Positions 8,835-20,471 of a stretch of 22,098 nucleotides of DNA are shown here, in pieces. The DNA comes from Phellopilus nigrolimitatus (Eukaryota > Basidiomycota > Agaricomycetes > Hymenochaetales > Hymenochaetaceae), in the NCBI GenBank assembly GCA_021029095.1, contig JAJOHG010000405.1:1-22098 (forward strand), written 5' to 3'. How positions within the stretch are numbered: the stretch's first letter is position 1; each line of letters opens with the position of its first letter. Made by a program: the position numbers and the translations under genes. Below the pieces are notes generated by a model that saw only the letters and a program-made list of their open reading frames with translations, did not search any database and was not told the origin of the DNA.

Positions 8835-11120
8835 TGATTGATACAATCTATTACATAACCCGAAGTTATTGATCTGACGTCGGGTACTGGGCAAAGATTT
8901 TCTGGTGGTTCTACGGGTGTCCACAAGATCCCGTCTGTTATTTTCTACGATGATAAACTGGCAATCAAAGCTATTGGCCCTTCGACCACCGTAGATTCTG
9001 TCCGCAGTGACGCAGAAGATCATGGATGGTTTAAGTCGCGGCAGTGAGACTAATCCTGTATTCCACTTTGGCATGTTCTGTTAACGCATTCATCAGCTTC
9101 AAAATGCATCTTCGACCGAGAGGTATGGCATTAAAAACAAACGGTCTAGATATTGGAGAACTACCTCCTGGAAAATCTGCTGTGGAGGTCATGGGCGATT
9201 TTTTACACTATCTCCTTGTCGAGACCGCTAGCTACATACGGGAGTCCCACGCAAACGGAGCAGATCTCTGGAGCCAAGTTAAAGACCGTGCAATTTTCGT
9301 TCTGGGTCATCCCAATGGATGGACTGGACGAGAGCAGCAGCGCTACCGCAACAGTGCAATTCTAGGCGGACTGGTTCCTGATACCGTTGAGGGTCGAAAG
9401 CTGGTGAGGTTCGTCGCTGAAGGAGAAGCCAGTGCCTTGGCTTGTCTGTCAGGTGGGCTTAATCTCGCTCGTCTGGAGGTAGGAGCACGCATGGGTGCTA
9501 ATTGGATGTTTAATCAAATACCAGACACAACCAAACAGGTTGGCTCTCGGTTTATCATTGCAGATGCGGGAGGAGCGACCTTGGATATTAGTAGTTACGA
9601 GGTATCAAAATCATTCCCAGTGGAGCTCCAGCAATGTGCACCGCCTGATTGTGAGGTTCACATTCCGCGCTTAAGAATACCATTAACTTTTTCGTTTTTG
9701 CTATGAAGGCCGGTTCGCGGGCTCCGTATTTGTAGACAGAAATGGCTTAAAACTACTCAAGAGTATGACAATTAAAAAGTACGAATGTTAGAAGACAGCT
9801 AACTAATTATCCCCAGAAAAATTACAGAACTCTGTCTACGACGACGATGATGTTCTAGAAGGTTTGATCAATGATGAATTTGAGAAGAAAACGAAAAGGG
9901 AGTTCGCTGGAGATTCTGAGTATGGTTTGTTAAAAGTTGGTGATAAACGAGCAATGGACCATAACTTAGGCATTCGAAACGGATTTCTTCGTCTAAACCG
10001 GTGAGCAAATGCATTGGCTGCTGCACAGATGATATCAATCTTTTATGATAGTGATGAGTTATCGGAATGCTTCTCAATGTCCGTGGCGGAGGCACTTGAC
10101 TCAATCCGAAGTCAAGTAACAGTGATACGCAGAAAAAATGAAACCATTGTGCGTAGCCCACCATTTTCGTTCTCTGTCAAACGCCCCTGACAATTTCAAA
10201 CCCGGAAGCCCGTTTGGCTAGTGGGCGGATTTGCGTCGAGTCCGTGTCTTCTGAAGCGGTTGAACGATTCTCTCGAGCCCGAAGGCGTCAGCATTCAACG
10301 ACCGGACACTAGCTTGTGAGTACTTTTATTCCGTGCGCGAGGCGTCAGAAGACCCATGTATGAGAATAGGGAGAAGGCCGCCTCTAACGGCGCTGTCTTG
10401 CATTTTCTGAACAAATGGGTTGCTTCAAGAGTTTTCCAAGCATCCTATGGGATTACCCGTCTTATTCCATTCGATTCTTCACTTTCCGACCACAAACAGC
10501 ATAGTGACCTTATTCAACGCGGGAAAGATGGCTTATGCATTGGCCCTGTATTCGACTGCATTGTTGAGAAGGTGAGTGTTGCGAGCCTTTATGTACACGG
10601 GTTCAATATAATAGTATACCATACTAAATCTGCAATTTCCAGGGCACGCCAATTGAAGAGGCGAGAACTTACAAAGTGCCCTATACAAAGGAATTCTTTT
10701 TCGAATCTATGGCCAAGCGATTTACGGCTGAAATACTCGTTTACGATGGTGATTTGCCAGTTCCAACATGGTTTGAAGAGAACAAGCGTAAGCCTGACTA
10801 ACGGACTTCGCATGAAGACAACTAACGGACCTGTGCGGTTGCAATAGATAAGTTCCGAACCCTGTGCAAGATAGAGGCTGATCTCTCTGACGTGTGCATC
10901 GAACCATTTCCGAGGTCTTCAATATTCGATCTATATTTTTTCGGTAGGATACCCGACGCATTCCCGCAGGCAGAGTTCGACATAAAGCTGAAGTTTCGCA
11001 CAACGAGGCTAGAGTCAACGAAGCTAGAGGCTAAGATCAAATGGGAAGCGAATGTATGTGTCCCTTTCTACCTTCAGGACGATGATTGACCGGTCGCATT
11101 CTCAGGGCAAGACGAAATAG
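8689..11120 (+). CDS. Hsp70-like ATPase-domain protein, fungal HSPA12-type
   Basis: Twelve exons: 8689-8831, 8897-9043, 9097-9478, 9539-9650, 9709-9762, 9817-10000, 10052-10148, 10209-10315, 10370-10571, 10643-10787, 10848-11053 and 11106-11120. They read through without a stop to 597 residues. The actin-like ATPase signature GIDVGTTFSGVSYAIL begins at residue 20. Phosphate-2 motif DAGGATLDIS begins at 233, and the adenosine motif WLVGGFASSP at 376. The C-terminal part resembles the divergent half of fungal Hsp70-like proteins and lacks a canonical Hsp70 substrate-binding domain and an EEVD tail. Such proteins are numerous in agaricomycetes; their clients are unknown, and a cytosolic chaperone-like role is only inferred. 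Phosphate-2 has Ala where the DxGGGT consensus has its third Gly. The first exon and promoter are duplicated at 15493-16000. Confidence 0.9.
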
Positions 11121-12954
11121 TGAGCGCACCAAACTCCTCTCAGTCCCGGAAATTTGTCTTTGAGTCGTATGCGCTAATTTCCTTGTGTAGCAAACCCGTT
11201 TCAATCGTCTATCCAAAGTAGAGAGTATGAAAAATTTCCTTGTATATTTGCACTGGTTGTATCATGGTTGTCTGTACTATTACATGTCGGTGACATGACT
11301 CCTAATTATGGTTTTGTTGCCTAGCCTGACTAGTGAAGATTGGCAAAGCACTGATCGTAATACAAGGTAGCCTGACACTAGAACCCCTCGGAGCCAGTTA
11401 TGTAAGCAGCGACTCCAATGTACAGTACCAATTTTCCAAACTCGCAAAATTCAACACTTGACGCAGTTGCAAGGGCTTGCCTTCACCCGCTGTAGTGGCG
11501 GCATCCCAGCTCTTATGCTCGACGATGACGTCGTATACTCGCTTTTTCCATCGCTGAGTTACCTGCAGGGCATTGATTTTCTGCACAGGCAGGGTTACAT
11601 AGCTAAAACTATTATCATAATGACCAAAGTACAAACTGTACAGGATGCTAATTCGACTCAAGCAGTATTTAGTAAAAGATAGCGTCGAGTAGCCTGCATG
11701 CTGCGTGCACTGCTTTACAATGCACATACCACATCTGTCAAATGCATATACTGTGAACAGCCAGACATGCAAGGTCCAGAAAGCACTTGGCTCGCTAGTA
11801 TGTGCTGTGGAGCAAGTACGACGGTGTGGTGCATGCAGATGGATAAAGCAGCAACACTTTGCATCTATTGGATCGAATGAGGGTCATTTGCGATACATAT
11901 AGCAGTCAGAAAGTAGAGAACGAGGACGGTCGGACGGCAGAGGAACAGGGCAGCGGCCGACTTGTCATGATAAGAAGTGCAATACGACAAGTACTGATTC
12001 AAGTCTGGACAGACTCAAGGTGAGAACAAACGGAAGAGAGTCTCGACTCAGCATCAGCGAGGGTCTGCGGGCACAACAACCACAACATTTGCGCATGATC
12101 CGCGATAAGAGGTAAAGGCGCAAGAGTCGAGCACAGAATCGTCTATTCTCGGTTCGTGATCGTGCAAGCACTCATCGGCCGCAAGCGCTACATAGCACTC
12201 ATACTGCTGGAGGGTAAGGGCTACGTGGCCTCCTATATCTGAAGAAGATCTGGCTGGATTCAAGTACGAAAATAATCACTCTTCTAAACGAAGCAGTGGG
12301 AAACACGGACTGGCAAACACTGAAAATACTTGAAGCTGGCGTGACCAAGGAGTGCCGTGGCCGTTCGCAAGAACGCAGCTGGGCCTGATCGAAAGCACCC
12401 TCGGAACCAGATGGTCCACGTCGAGCTAAAATAGGTGCCCTGGGTGATATCGCAGCCTTCTGGACTGGTATAACGCTCTTCTTCTTCCCAACCTTGAAGA
12501 TGTTAGGAGAAGCTGGCGAACAAGATTTGGGAGGAGGGGCTTTGCGATGACCACTGGAGACGGGGGTGGAGGAGCCGCTTTGACAAAGATACGGGCAGGC
12601 CCTGCGGAGGCATCGAGGGCAGGGTTCTCTATGCTGGCCACGATAGTGGTCGTCGCATGAAGACGGCAAGAGGACGTCGCTCGGCTACCTACATATTGTC
12701 GTCACACGCATCACGCGTACCAAAGTCCTGCTCGACATGCGTCTCATCTATTTGTTTTCTCTCCTTAGCCCTCCGTGGCTTGCCTGTTTCAACTTCTCGA
12801 AAACCAAGCTCTTAGCCATTTAAAGGATTACAGCAGTTTACATGATGCGAAGTATCCACACAAGGAGCCTTACAACATCATCAAGTACATACATAACTGT
12901 TGTATGGTTATGTCAAGACGCTGATTAAATAAAAGTATCAGAGCATACGGACGT
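11121..12954. other. Gene-poor stretch, 3' flank of the Hsp70-like gene
   Basis: This covers the 3' UTR of the Hsp70-like gene and sequence up to the 3' end of the unrecognised minus-strand gene. The part 11690-12420 is duplicated at 16215-16970. The minus strand between about 12200 and 12660 has two overlapping frames with Pro-, Ala- and Lys-rich protein-like composition. One contains MASIENPALDASAGPARIF (start 12641) and the other SPNIFKVGKKKSVIPVQK. I could not join them by a clean GT..AG splice. They may be the remains of a gene or chance frames, so no CDS is called. Confidence 0.5.
11690..12420. repeat. Duplicated block, copy 1, 3' flank of the Hsp70-like locus
   Basis: This block aligns with 16215-16970. 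Shared landmarks are the ctgcgtgc.ctg.t.tacaatg start, ccagacatgcaaggtcca, gtgtggtgcatgcagatgga, gagtctcgactcagc, the atccgcgataagag stretch, ctgaagaagatctggc, and the terminal ggtccacg. Divergence is higher and indels are more frequent than in the 5' block. This suggests looser constraint here than in the promoter and exon 1, although equal age cannot be assumed. Confidence 0.85.
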
Positions 12955-15174
12955 TTACAGTAGAACTTTGGACTTCAACAGCACTCGCTTTGTCTCCGTC
13001 CCCGAGTCCGGAGTCACCGGCAAAATCTCGCGTAGCCCGAGGCCTATCGTGCATTTGATGATAGCAGCTTCTCCTGCATTAGGTTCCTGACCGTCGAGCA
13101 GCATCGATTCGTTGTCGTACAGACTTCCAGGATCGGCGACGAAGACCTCGAGATTTACCGAAAAGAAGCCTGTTTTGACCGTTTCTGCCAACTGCGATGC
13201 ATGCTCGACTACTCTATTCTTCGAGGCCAGGACGCGAACATCGTCTATCAACGAAGGTGGCGGAACCTTCCCCGCCAGCGTGAATACCTCAAGAAATCCT
13301 TCACAAAGAACTTCTGAGGTCTTCTCAAATGCGTCGCTGAAAGACCCGAGTCTTCGATCGTAGCTATGCAACAACGCTCTCCAGTGCAAAGCAATTGCCT
13401 GCGATCCGTTGTCTGCGTGCACTCCGGTCACTGCCTATTATAAAGATCTTCGCAGTAAAAACTCACGGCACTCAAGAATCTGTTGAAATGTCTCTTCTAG
13501 AAGACAATATTCATCGAAATCTTCGAAAGTCGAATCGGACAGAGAGGAAATGTCTGTAACGAAGTCCCTAACTCGAGAGTCGCGAGCCGTCGTCAGCGGC
13601 GTATTGTCTTCCCTTAATGTCTTCCAGATTCGGGCGTTGTCGGTTTCTGTCACATGATTATTATTTTTTCAGGTCAGTGAAAGTCCTTTATATATATGAA
13701 AAAAACTGACCATGGTCTACTATCTGGCGGAACGCCTCTTCTACTTCGCTCATAGTCCGCACCTTGAATCCGAAAAGGAGAGGTTTTATGGCCAAGTGGA
13801 TGCAAAAAACTGCCCAGACTTGTAATGCATCATACACGCAAGCATCCAACTCCGAGTCTTCTGGTTTGAGTCCTGTAATCGATCTGTAAAGTCCCTTTCC
13901 CAGCGCTTTCCTCACTAAGTTTGCGATGTTCAACTCGAGTGGAATATCCCGACCGGCAACGATAATGGTTGGCACGTCGAAGCCGACGGGCGCATCATCC
14001 TTAACTGGTACCTTATCCCATTCATCTAACACGTTGAGCACGAGCGTGTCTATGCACCTGTTCAGCGCCACGCATAAGTTGACGACTTCTTCCACAGAAC
14101 ACTTGTTCGTTCTGTCGAGGAAAAATCTGCGGGAAATACCTTCCTCTATGGAGCTTGGCTGGCTGGATGGTTGCGTAAAAAAGATTGCTGTCTGCGTTTT
14201 CGCGCTTCCGCCGTAGTGCTGTGCATTTTCCGCTCTATCTCGGGTACCCGCATTTGCGCGTTCTTCCTTTGGATTTTCAGGATCCAATGTGGCTCGCTTC
14301 CCGCCGCGTCCGTGGGCCTGGCTTTCCAGACGTCGCGAATGCCTCTTTTCTAACTCCGAAGAGTCTGCTTCCCAGCCGTCATCAAGAGTATCTGCGCGCC
14401 TCTTTCTCGACCCTTTGCCTTGTACTCGGCTAATCCCTTCGCTAGGATGTTTGCGGATATTCAATTGCGGCGTGCCAGATTGCCTCGTGTTCCAACAGCT
14501 TCTTGGGATTGGCCGAGCGGCGAAGAGTTATTCGAAATCGGTGTGAGCAGCTGTTGATCCGTTTCCATTCCAGCGTCATCAATAGATGATTCTGCCGTAG
14601 AGTCGTCAAGATGCTCCTTGGTGTTATTTCCTTTCACTTCTGGCGAAAGGGAAATCCCGGTAGTCTGGGCCCCGGGTTCGGGATCGATACGAATTTGCTC
14701 TTCACCGCTTGGTTCTCCGTGGAGAGGAGTGCCGTCTTTCTCCTCTGAGCCGACTTCGAGGCTTTCCTCGATATCAGGCTTATCCGCTCCCGAGGAGCCA
14801 TCTTCGGGAGAAAGCGCGACGCCATCCTTTCCCGCCGAATGGCCGTCAAGACTTCCTTCGACGCTGGGCCCTTCTGCCAACGAGTCTTCCACACAAGGAA
14901 GGAGTCCGTCATTCTGGGCCAGTAGGCTGTCGCAAAATGGCCCTTCTGCTCCATGTCCGACCACTTCCGCTTGACACCCCTCGATGGTATCCTACATGTG
15001 TCGTGTGAGTTCCTTGAAGCAAAGAAGCTGCAACGTATCTGGTCTGTTCTGTGATCTACTCACGTTGGGCTGTTGGCTTTCTGTGATATCTCTAGGCTCC
15101 GGTTCCGCGCTCTTTCCGCCTATCTTGCAAACACGTGCTAGTTTGAGCCACGCCCACTTAACGCACGCTAGCAT
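12955..15174 (-). CDS. Unrecognised protein with acidic N-terminal half; frame change unresolved
   Basis: Proposed exons: 15174-15064, 14991 to about 14490, then in another frame to 13711, then 13646-13467 and 13430-12955. The first part is acidic and rich in Ser, Gly and Glu (EESLEVGSEEKDGTPL). A basic patch follows (GKGSRKRRADTLDDGW), then a helical region without named motifs (VNLCVALNRCIDTLVLNVLD...) ending in KRVLLKSKVLL. The splices at 15063-14992 and 13710-13647 are clear. The last intron (13466-13431) is only 36 nt with a gtgagt donor; a longer gtcttc donor is the alternative. Between 14527 and 14464 the reading frame shifts by two bases with no intron that fits, so the gene may be broken there. 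The start at 15174 is the nearest in-frame ATG beside a tandem repeat and is uncertain. No family is recognised. Confidence 0.6.
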
Positions 15175-15350
15175 GAGCCGTATGAGCCGCACCAGCCACT
15201 TAGAGCATGCTAGTATGGGCCACATCCACTTACTAGAGTGCGCTAGTATGGGCTGTATGAGCCATACCAGCCACTTACAGCGCTCTAATATGTGCCACAC
15301 CAGGTAAGAGCATGATATCCACACTAGCATGAGCCACACCAGCCAGGCAG
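15136..15350. repeat. Degenerate tandem repeat (CTAGyATGrGCC / CACTTA units)
   Basis: About six imperfect copies of ctag(c/t)atg(a/g)gcc occur, starting near 15139, 15168, 15210, 15249, 15287 (as ctaatatgtgcc) and 15332. Between them lie cca and cactta words. Spacing alternates between about 30 and 40 bases, which suggests a two-part repeat unit. Read on the minus strand it stays open and gives a Trp/Leu-rich repetitive peptide (KWLVWLIQPILAHSSKW and similar). That peptide is probably a by-product of the repeat. The array lies at the 5' end of the unrecognised gene and just before the second locus copy. Confidence 0.75.
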
Positions 15351-15468
15351 TCCATAACCAGCGCAAGAGGAGCAACGCTACTTTAGGTAGCATTTCTGTT
15401 GGATACTATTCAAGCAGCAAGAATGAGCTCAGTTGTTGTTGCAATGTCTGGAAAAAAGCTGAAGTACG

Positions 15469-15675
15469 CTACCTTGGGCTTGCTGGAGGGAATTCGTGAA
15501 GAGCACTTGTCGAAAGCTGGATCTTACAAGCGAGGTCGTCATGCGCTTTACCACACCTTTCATGCATTCTGCGGCCGGCCTCGTGGAGGATTAGATTTTC
15601 GGAGAGGATGCTTTGGACTCTCGGCTTAGAAGCGACATCACATACAGACCGTCGACCGACCAGTACCCTTTCCAT
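15469..15675 (-). other. Antisense ORF, second copy
   Basis: This 68-residue ATG-initiated frame (MERVLVGRRSVCDVASKPRV...) is the counterpart of the frame at 8313-8543. Shared blocks are MERVLVGR, VCDVASKPRVQSIL, MHERCGKAH and LSTSALHE. A 12-base deletion leaves the frame intact. The ends after LSTSALHE are unrelated because the duplicated block stops there. Function unknown; low confidence that it is expressed. Confidence 0.25.
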
Positions 15676-16000
15676 CTTATCTGTCTACAGTCTTCACACA
15701 TGAAAGTTTTGATATTAAAAGCGTACCCTTCGGTCTCTTCGACTTGCAGCATAATAGGGTTTCGAAGGTGATGCTTCGAGGTTCTTAGACTTATAAGGGA
15801 CCATCACATAGCTAGTGTCGGCCTGCCTGCAGCTCTTGCATTTCACCCATGTCTTCAGCAAACATTCGCCCGCTGCGTCGTACGGAGGTGGCCGGTTAGA
15901 CATTGTCATCGGTATTGACGTTGGAACAATCTTCAGTGGCGTCTCTTACGCCATTCTTTACGACCTGGGCAAGTGCCGAATGCACTGCCTCTTACAAGGA
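15493..16000 (+). pseudogene. Truncated Hsp70-like pseudogene with its promoter region (locus copy 2)
   Basis: This is the second copy of 8349-8834. The remnant still encodes GIDVGTIFSGVSYAIL, the first ATPase motif, at 15910-15957. The start codon is present (15850-15852), but a net 5-base insertion after it shifts the frame into TAG within 17 codons. The frame carrying the motif has no upstream ATG, only a GTG at 15815. One motif residue differs (Thr to Ile after the first Thr). Extra bases at the end of exon 1 (ctttacgacctgggc against ctacgacctgggc) shift the frame again. All later exons are absent. This is a clear pseudogene. Confidence 0.9.
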
Positions 16001-16214
16001 TCGATATACGTAGTCTGTGTCCGTGATAAATCCTTATTTTCGAGAACTATTTGTTTTCATTTTGTTCTGGCCACGGGATCTCATTAAACTTTCATATAGG
16101 AATCTCAGTATAGTTCTATAAATTTTATACAACGAAAAGTAGGCTTGTATGGTGAAACGGGCGAACATACGATTGGGTATCTAAAGGAGGTGTACTATAC
16201 TGTATGTAGTAGGA
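16001..16214. other. Junction sequence replacing the Hsp70-like gene body in copy 2
   Basis: About 214 bases, AT-rich, separate the 5' and 3' duplicated blocks of copy 2. The matching interval of copy 1 (8835-11689) is about 2.86 kb. I found no convincing match between this piece and the Hsp70-like exons, nor terminal inverted repeats of a transposon. It may be a remnant of gene-body sequence too decayed to recognise, or filler DNA from the deletion. Confidence 0.6.
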
Positions 16215-16970
16215 GACAGGCATATGCTGCGTGCGCTGATATACAATGTGCACACACCAGAAATCTTTCGACCTTCACACAGCCAGACACGCAAGGTCCA
16301 AGGAGAGCGCGCTTGGCTCGCTAGGTCTGTGCTGTGAAGCAGGCAAAAAAGTGTGGTGCGTGCAGATGGATCAAGCAGCAGCGCTTTGCATCTACTAGGT
16401 ACGAATGAATGAGCGAAAGACATATGCGATACGGCAGTTGGCAACTAGAGGGTGGCGGGATACGCTGACGAACAGGGAACCACGGTAGGCCTGTCATGGC
16501 AAGGAAGTGCGATGCTGGGTCTGCTCTGGAAAGACCCAGGGTGAAGACGAGCGGAAGAGAAAGAGTCTCGACTCAGCGTCGACGCTGGCCTGCGCGCTCA
16601 TCAGCAATACCCGTTCGCCGATGAGCCGCGATAAGAGACGGAGGCGCACGCGTCGAGCCCGTATTCGTACAGAGTCGTCTAGGCTGCTTCGCCGACATCT
16701 AGGCTCCTCGCTGAAGCACTCACCACTACGTAGCACTGGCGTGGGTGGAGGGTAAGGGGATAAAGTGGTCTCCAGCGTCCATCTCCATCTACATCTCCAT
16801 CTGTATCTGAAGAAGATCTGGCCGCGTCAGAAACCCCAAAATAGCTCGAAAAGTCAGGCGAGACTGGCAATATGCTAAAGATACATATCGTATTTCGGGC
16901 TGACGTGGGTTGTAAGGACTGTGGCGGTTCGCAAGAAGACAGCGCAGCGGGGGATCGAGGACGGTCCACG
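16215..16970. repeat. Duplicated block, copy 2, 3' flank
   Basis: This aligns with 11690-12420 in the same orientation and order. It carries a short hexamer array absent from copy 1: (ccatct)-type units at about 16778-16808, placed just before the shared tctgaagaagatctggc. Open frames here are short and differ from those in copy 1, so no gene is supported in this block. Confidence 0.85.
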
Positions 16971-17191
16971 GTGAGGTGGTGAGGTGAGACATGGTGCGGG
17001 GGCAGAGCGGCGGTGTGTGGCCGAGGCCGAGGTTGCCAGTGTCTCGGGAGTGTGACTCAGAGGGACGCCTGCCGAGGTGCAACATTCAAGGATAGATGTA
17101 GCGCTTTTGAATCCTGGGGGAAATGAATGCGACGAAATTCGAGCATAATATACTCCAATTCTAGGACCATTCTACCTTGCTGGCTGAAGCT
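16971..17191. other. Unique spacer after locus copy 2
   Basis: The similarity to copy 1 stops at ggtccacg (16970). The following bases are a G-rich stretch (gtgaggtggtgaggtgag) and then the 3' flank of the small minus-strand ORF at 17192. Nothing further was recognised. Confidence 0.5.
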
Positions 17192-17443
17192 TCACATAGA
17201 AGACGTCAAATAATCAGCAATTACTTTCCTTTCGACACAAATAGGACACCATCCACGAGTGATTAGATAGCTTCCGTCAGCGATCGACTCTTTCTGTTGT
17301 TCTTCCTCGTAGTCCTTGAAATCAATTCTTCGGTTTTGAAAGCGACGGCCGGAGGCATCAGCTATCTCCAGATACTGGATGTCGGGAAGGTCGAGGCTCA
17401 AATGTAGTTGTCGGCACCGGCGCTGGTACGCGTTTTTGGTCAT
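17192..17443 (-). CDS. Small hypothetical protein divergent from V-ATPase B
   Basis: A single ATG-initiated frame of 83 residues, MTKNAYQRRCRQLHLSLDLP to VIADYLTSSM. It is polar and charged with a CPICVERK segment (one CxxC pair plus a lone upstream Cys), which is too little to call a zinc finger. Its start codon is only 97 bases from that of the V-ATPase B gene, so any promoter would be shared and bidirectional. It has no membrane segment or signal peptide. I do not recognise the family. It could also be the terminal exon of a larger or decayed gene, but the upstream side is blocked by the V-ATPase gene. Confidence 0.45.
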   Translation of the reverse strand: MTKNAYQRRCRQLHLSLDLPDIQYLEIADASGRRFQNRRIDFKDYEEEQQKESIADGSYLITRGWCPICVERKVIADYLTSSM

Positions 17444-17540
17444 CGGACGCGGTCCTGAATAGGCAATCTGCGACTCGACTCACAGGAGCATCACGCAAGG
17501 TGCGTCTCTTACCAGCTTTTACATTGCGCGACCTTCAGAC

Positions 17541-19607
<2,067 letters not shown>

Positions 19608-20471
19608 GGGCCTGGCCTATTCCCCTAGGTGTAAGAGGCAGGTCTGGGATGGTCTCCGATCGTGGCGCGAAGAAAAGAGGTACACAGGTGTGGACGTAGC
19701 ATGTGCAGGAGGGTCTGTCTCGAATGGCGCTGGTTATCGTTGCGCCGTTGACTTATTACCTCTGCTCATATATAGTGACTTCTCTCCTGCTACTGCGCGG
19801 CTTGTCTTCGTAGATAATCACACTAAAGAGAGCCACCTATAGTCACAAACTCTGTTTAATTATTCAGTCGATCATATACACCGGTCATGAGTGGGCAGTG
19901 AAAGGAGGACATATGCGTGGATCATGTCCTCCAATTATTCAGATAGCCTTTCAGTAGCTAGCCCAATGATACGTAGGCGATATCTTCTGCAGAATTGACA
20001 AAAAGGGAAGGCAACCTTCTATAAAAAGCATACGCAAAGTATTGGAATACAGACTACAGGCGACATCAGACAGGTCTACAGGATAGCACGGGGAAGTTTA
20101 TCCCTGGAGAACCGTTGAGAAGATCATTAACGAGTTCTGTGTTGACAAGAGTTCAATACAAAGCTCCAAGACGGAAGAAGTGGCGAGTTGGTGCAGTCCG
20201 AACTTCGAAAAGCGCTTATCTCTCAACGCTAATTTAGACACAAGTGGAACTGCTGGCGTTCCTGTAGTCGATTAGGACCATCCTACGTGTAGTAATGAGA
20301 AGAAGAAAAAATCGACCCCGCGGAACGAAAATAATATGTAGAACGCTTCGGGATCTATGCTCGTGACAAATAGTTAGAATGGAACGTGGGGACTCGAAAA
20401 ATGCGAATGCTCGAAGATGTGAAAGCCGTGATGATACACAGGGTGGGATGGAAGCGAAGTCGTGACAATGA
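19608..20471. other. Intergenic region between V-ATPase B and F-box gene
   Basis: Both flanking genes end here (convergent), so this is shared 3' flank. It contains the hairpin described separately and a tataaaaag word at 20021. No gene follows that word that I can support. Open frames are short and motif-free. Confidence 0.5.
19904..19932. repeat. 9-bp perfect inverted repeat (hairpin) flanked by 10-bp direct repeats
   Basis: ggaggacat at 19904-19912 pairs with atgtcctcc at 19924-19932 across an 11-base loop. The word aattattcag occurs just before (19858-19867) and immediately after (19933-19942). The element lies about 300 bases past the V-ATPase B stop. It may be a 3'-end RNA structure or the scar of a very small insertion. 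Confidence 0.6.

Noticed and set aside
10001..10028. Apparent stop right after LRLNR in the Hsp70-like gene, suggesting a broken gene
   Set aside because: A 51-nt intron (10001-10051, gtgagc to tatgatag) restores frame and joins LNR to DELSECF as expected for the family.
12199..12669. Minus-strand frame of 156 codons with Pro/Lys-rich composition, overlapping another protein-like frame at 12426-12641
   Set aside because: No clean GT..AG junction joins the two frames, the longer one lacks an ATG, and the duplicated counterpart does not preserve either frame.
15136..15350. Possible CRISPR-like array
   Set aside because: Units are degenerate, spacers are themselves repetitive, and the genome is eukaryotic.
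14992..15393. Hydrophobic Trp/Leu-rich frame that could look like a membrane protein
   Set aside because: Most of it is the tandem repeat read in one frame. Only the last part (about 15064-15174) is used, as a tentative first exon.
20021..20029. TATA-like word tataaaaag suggesting a plus-strand gene
   Set aside because: No coding frame with motifs or splice structure follows it.
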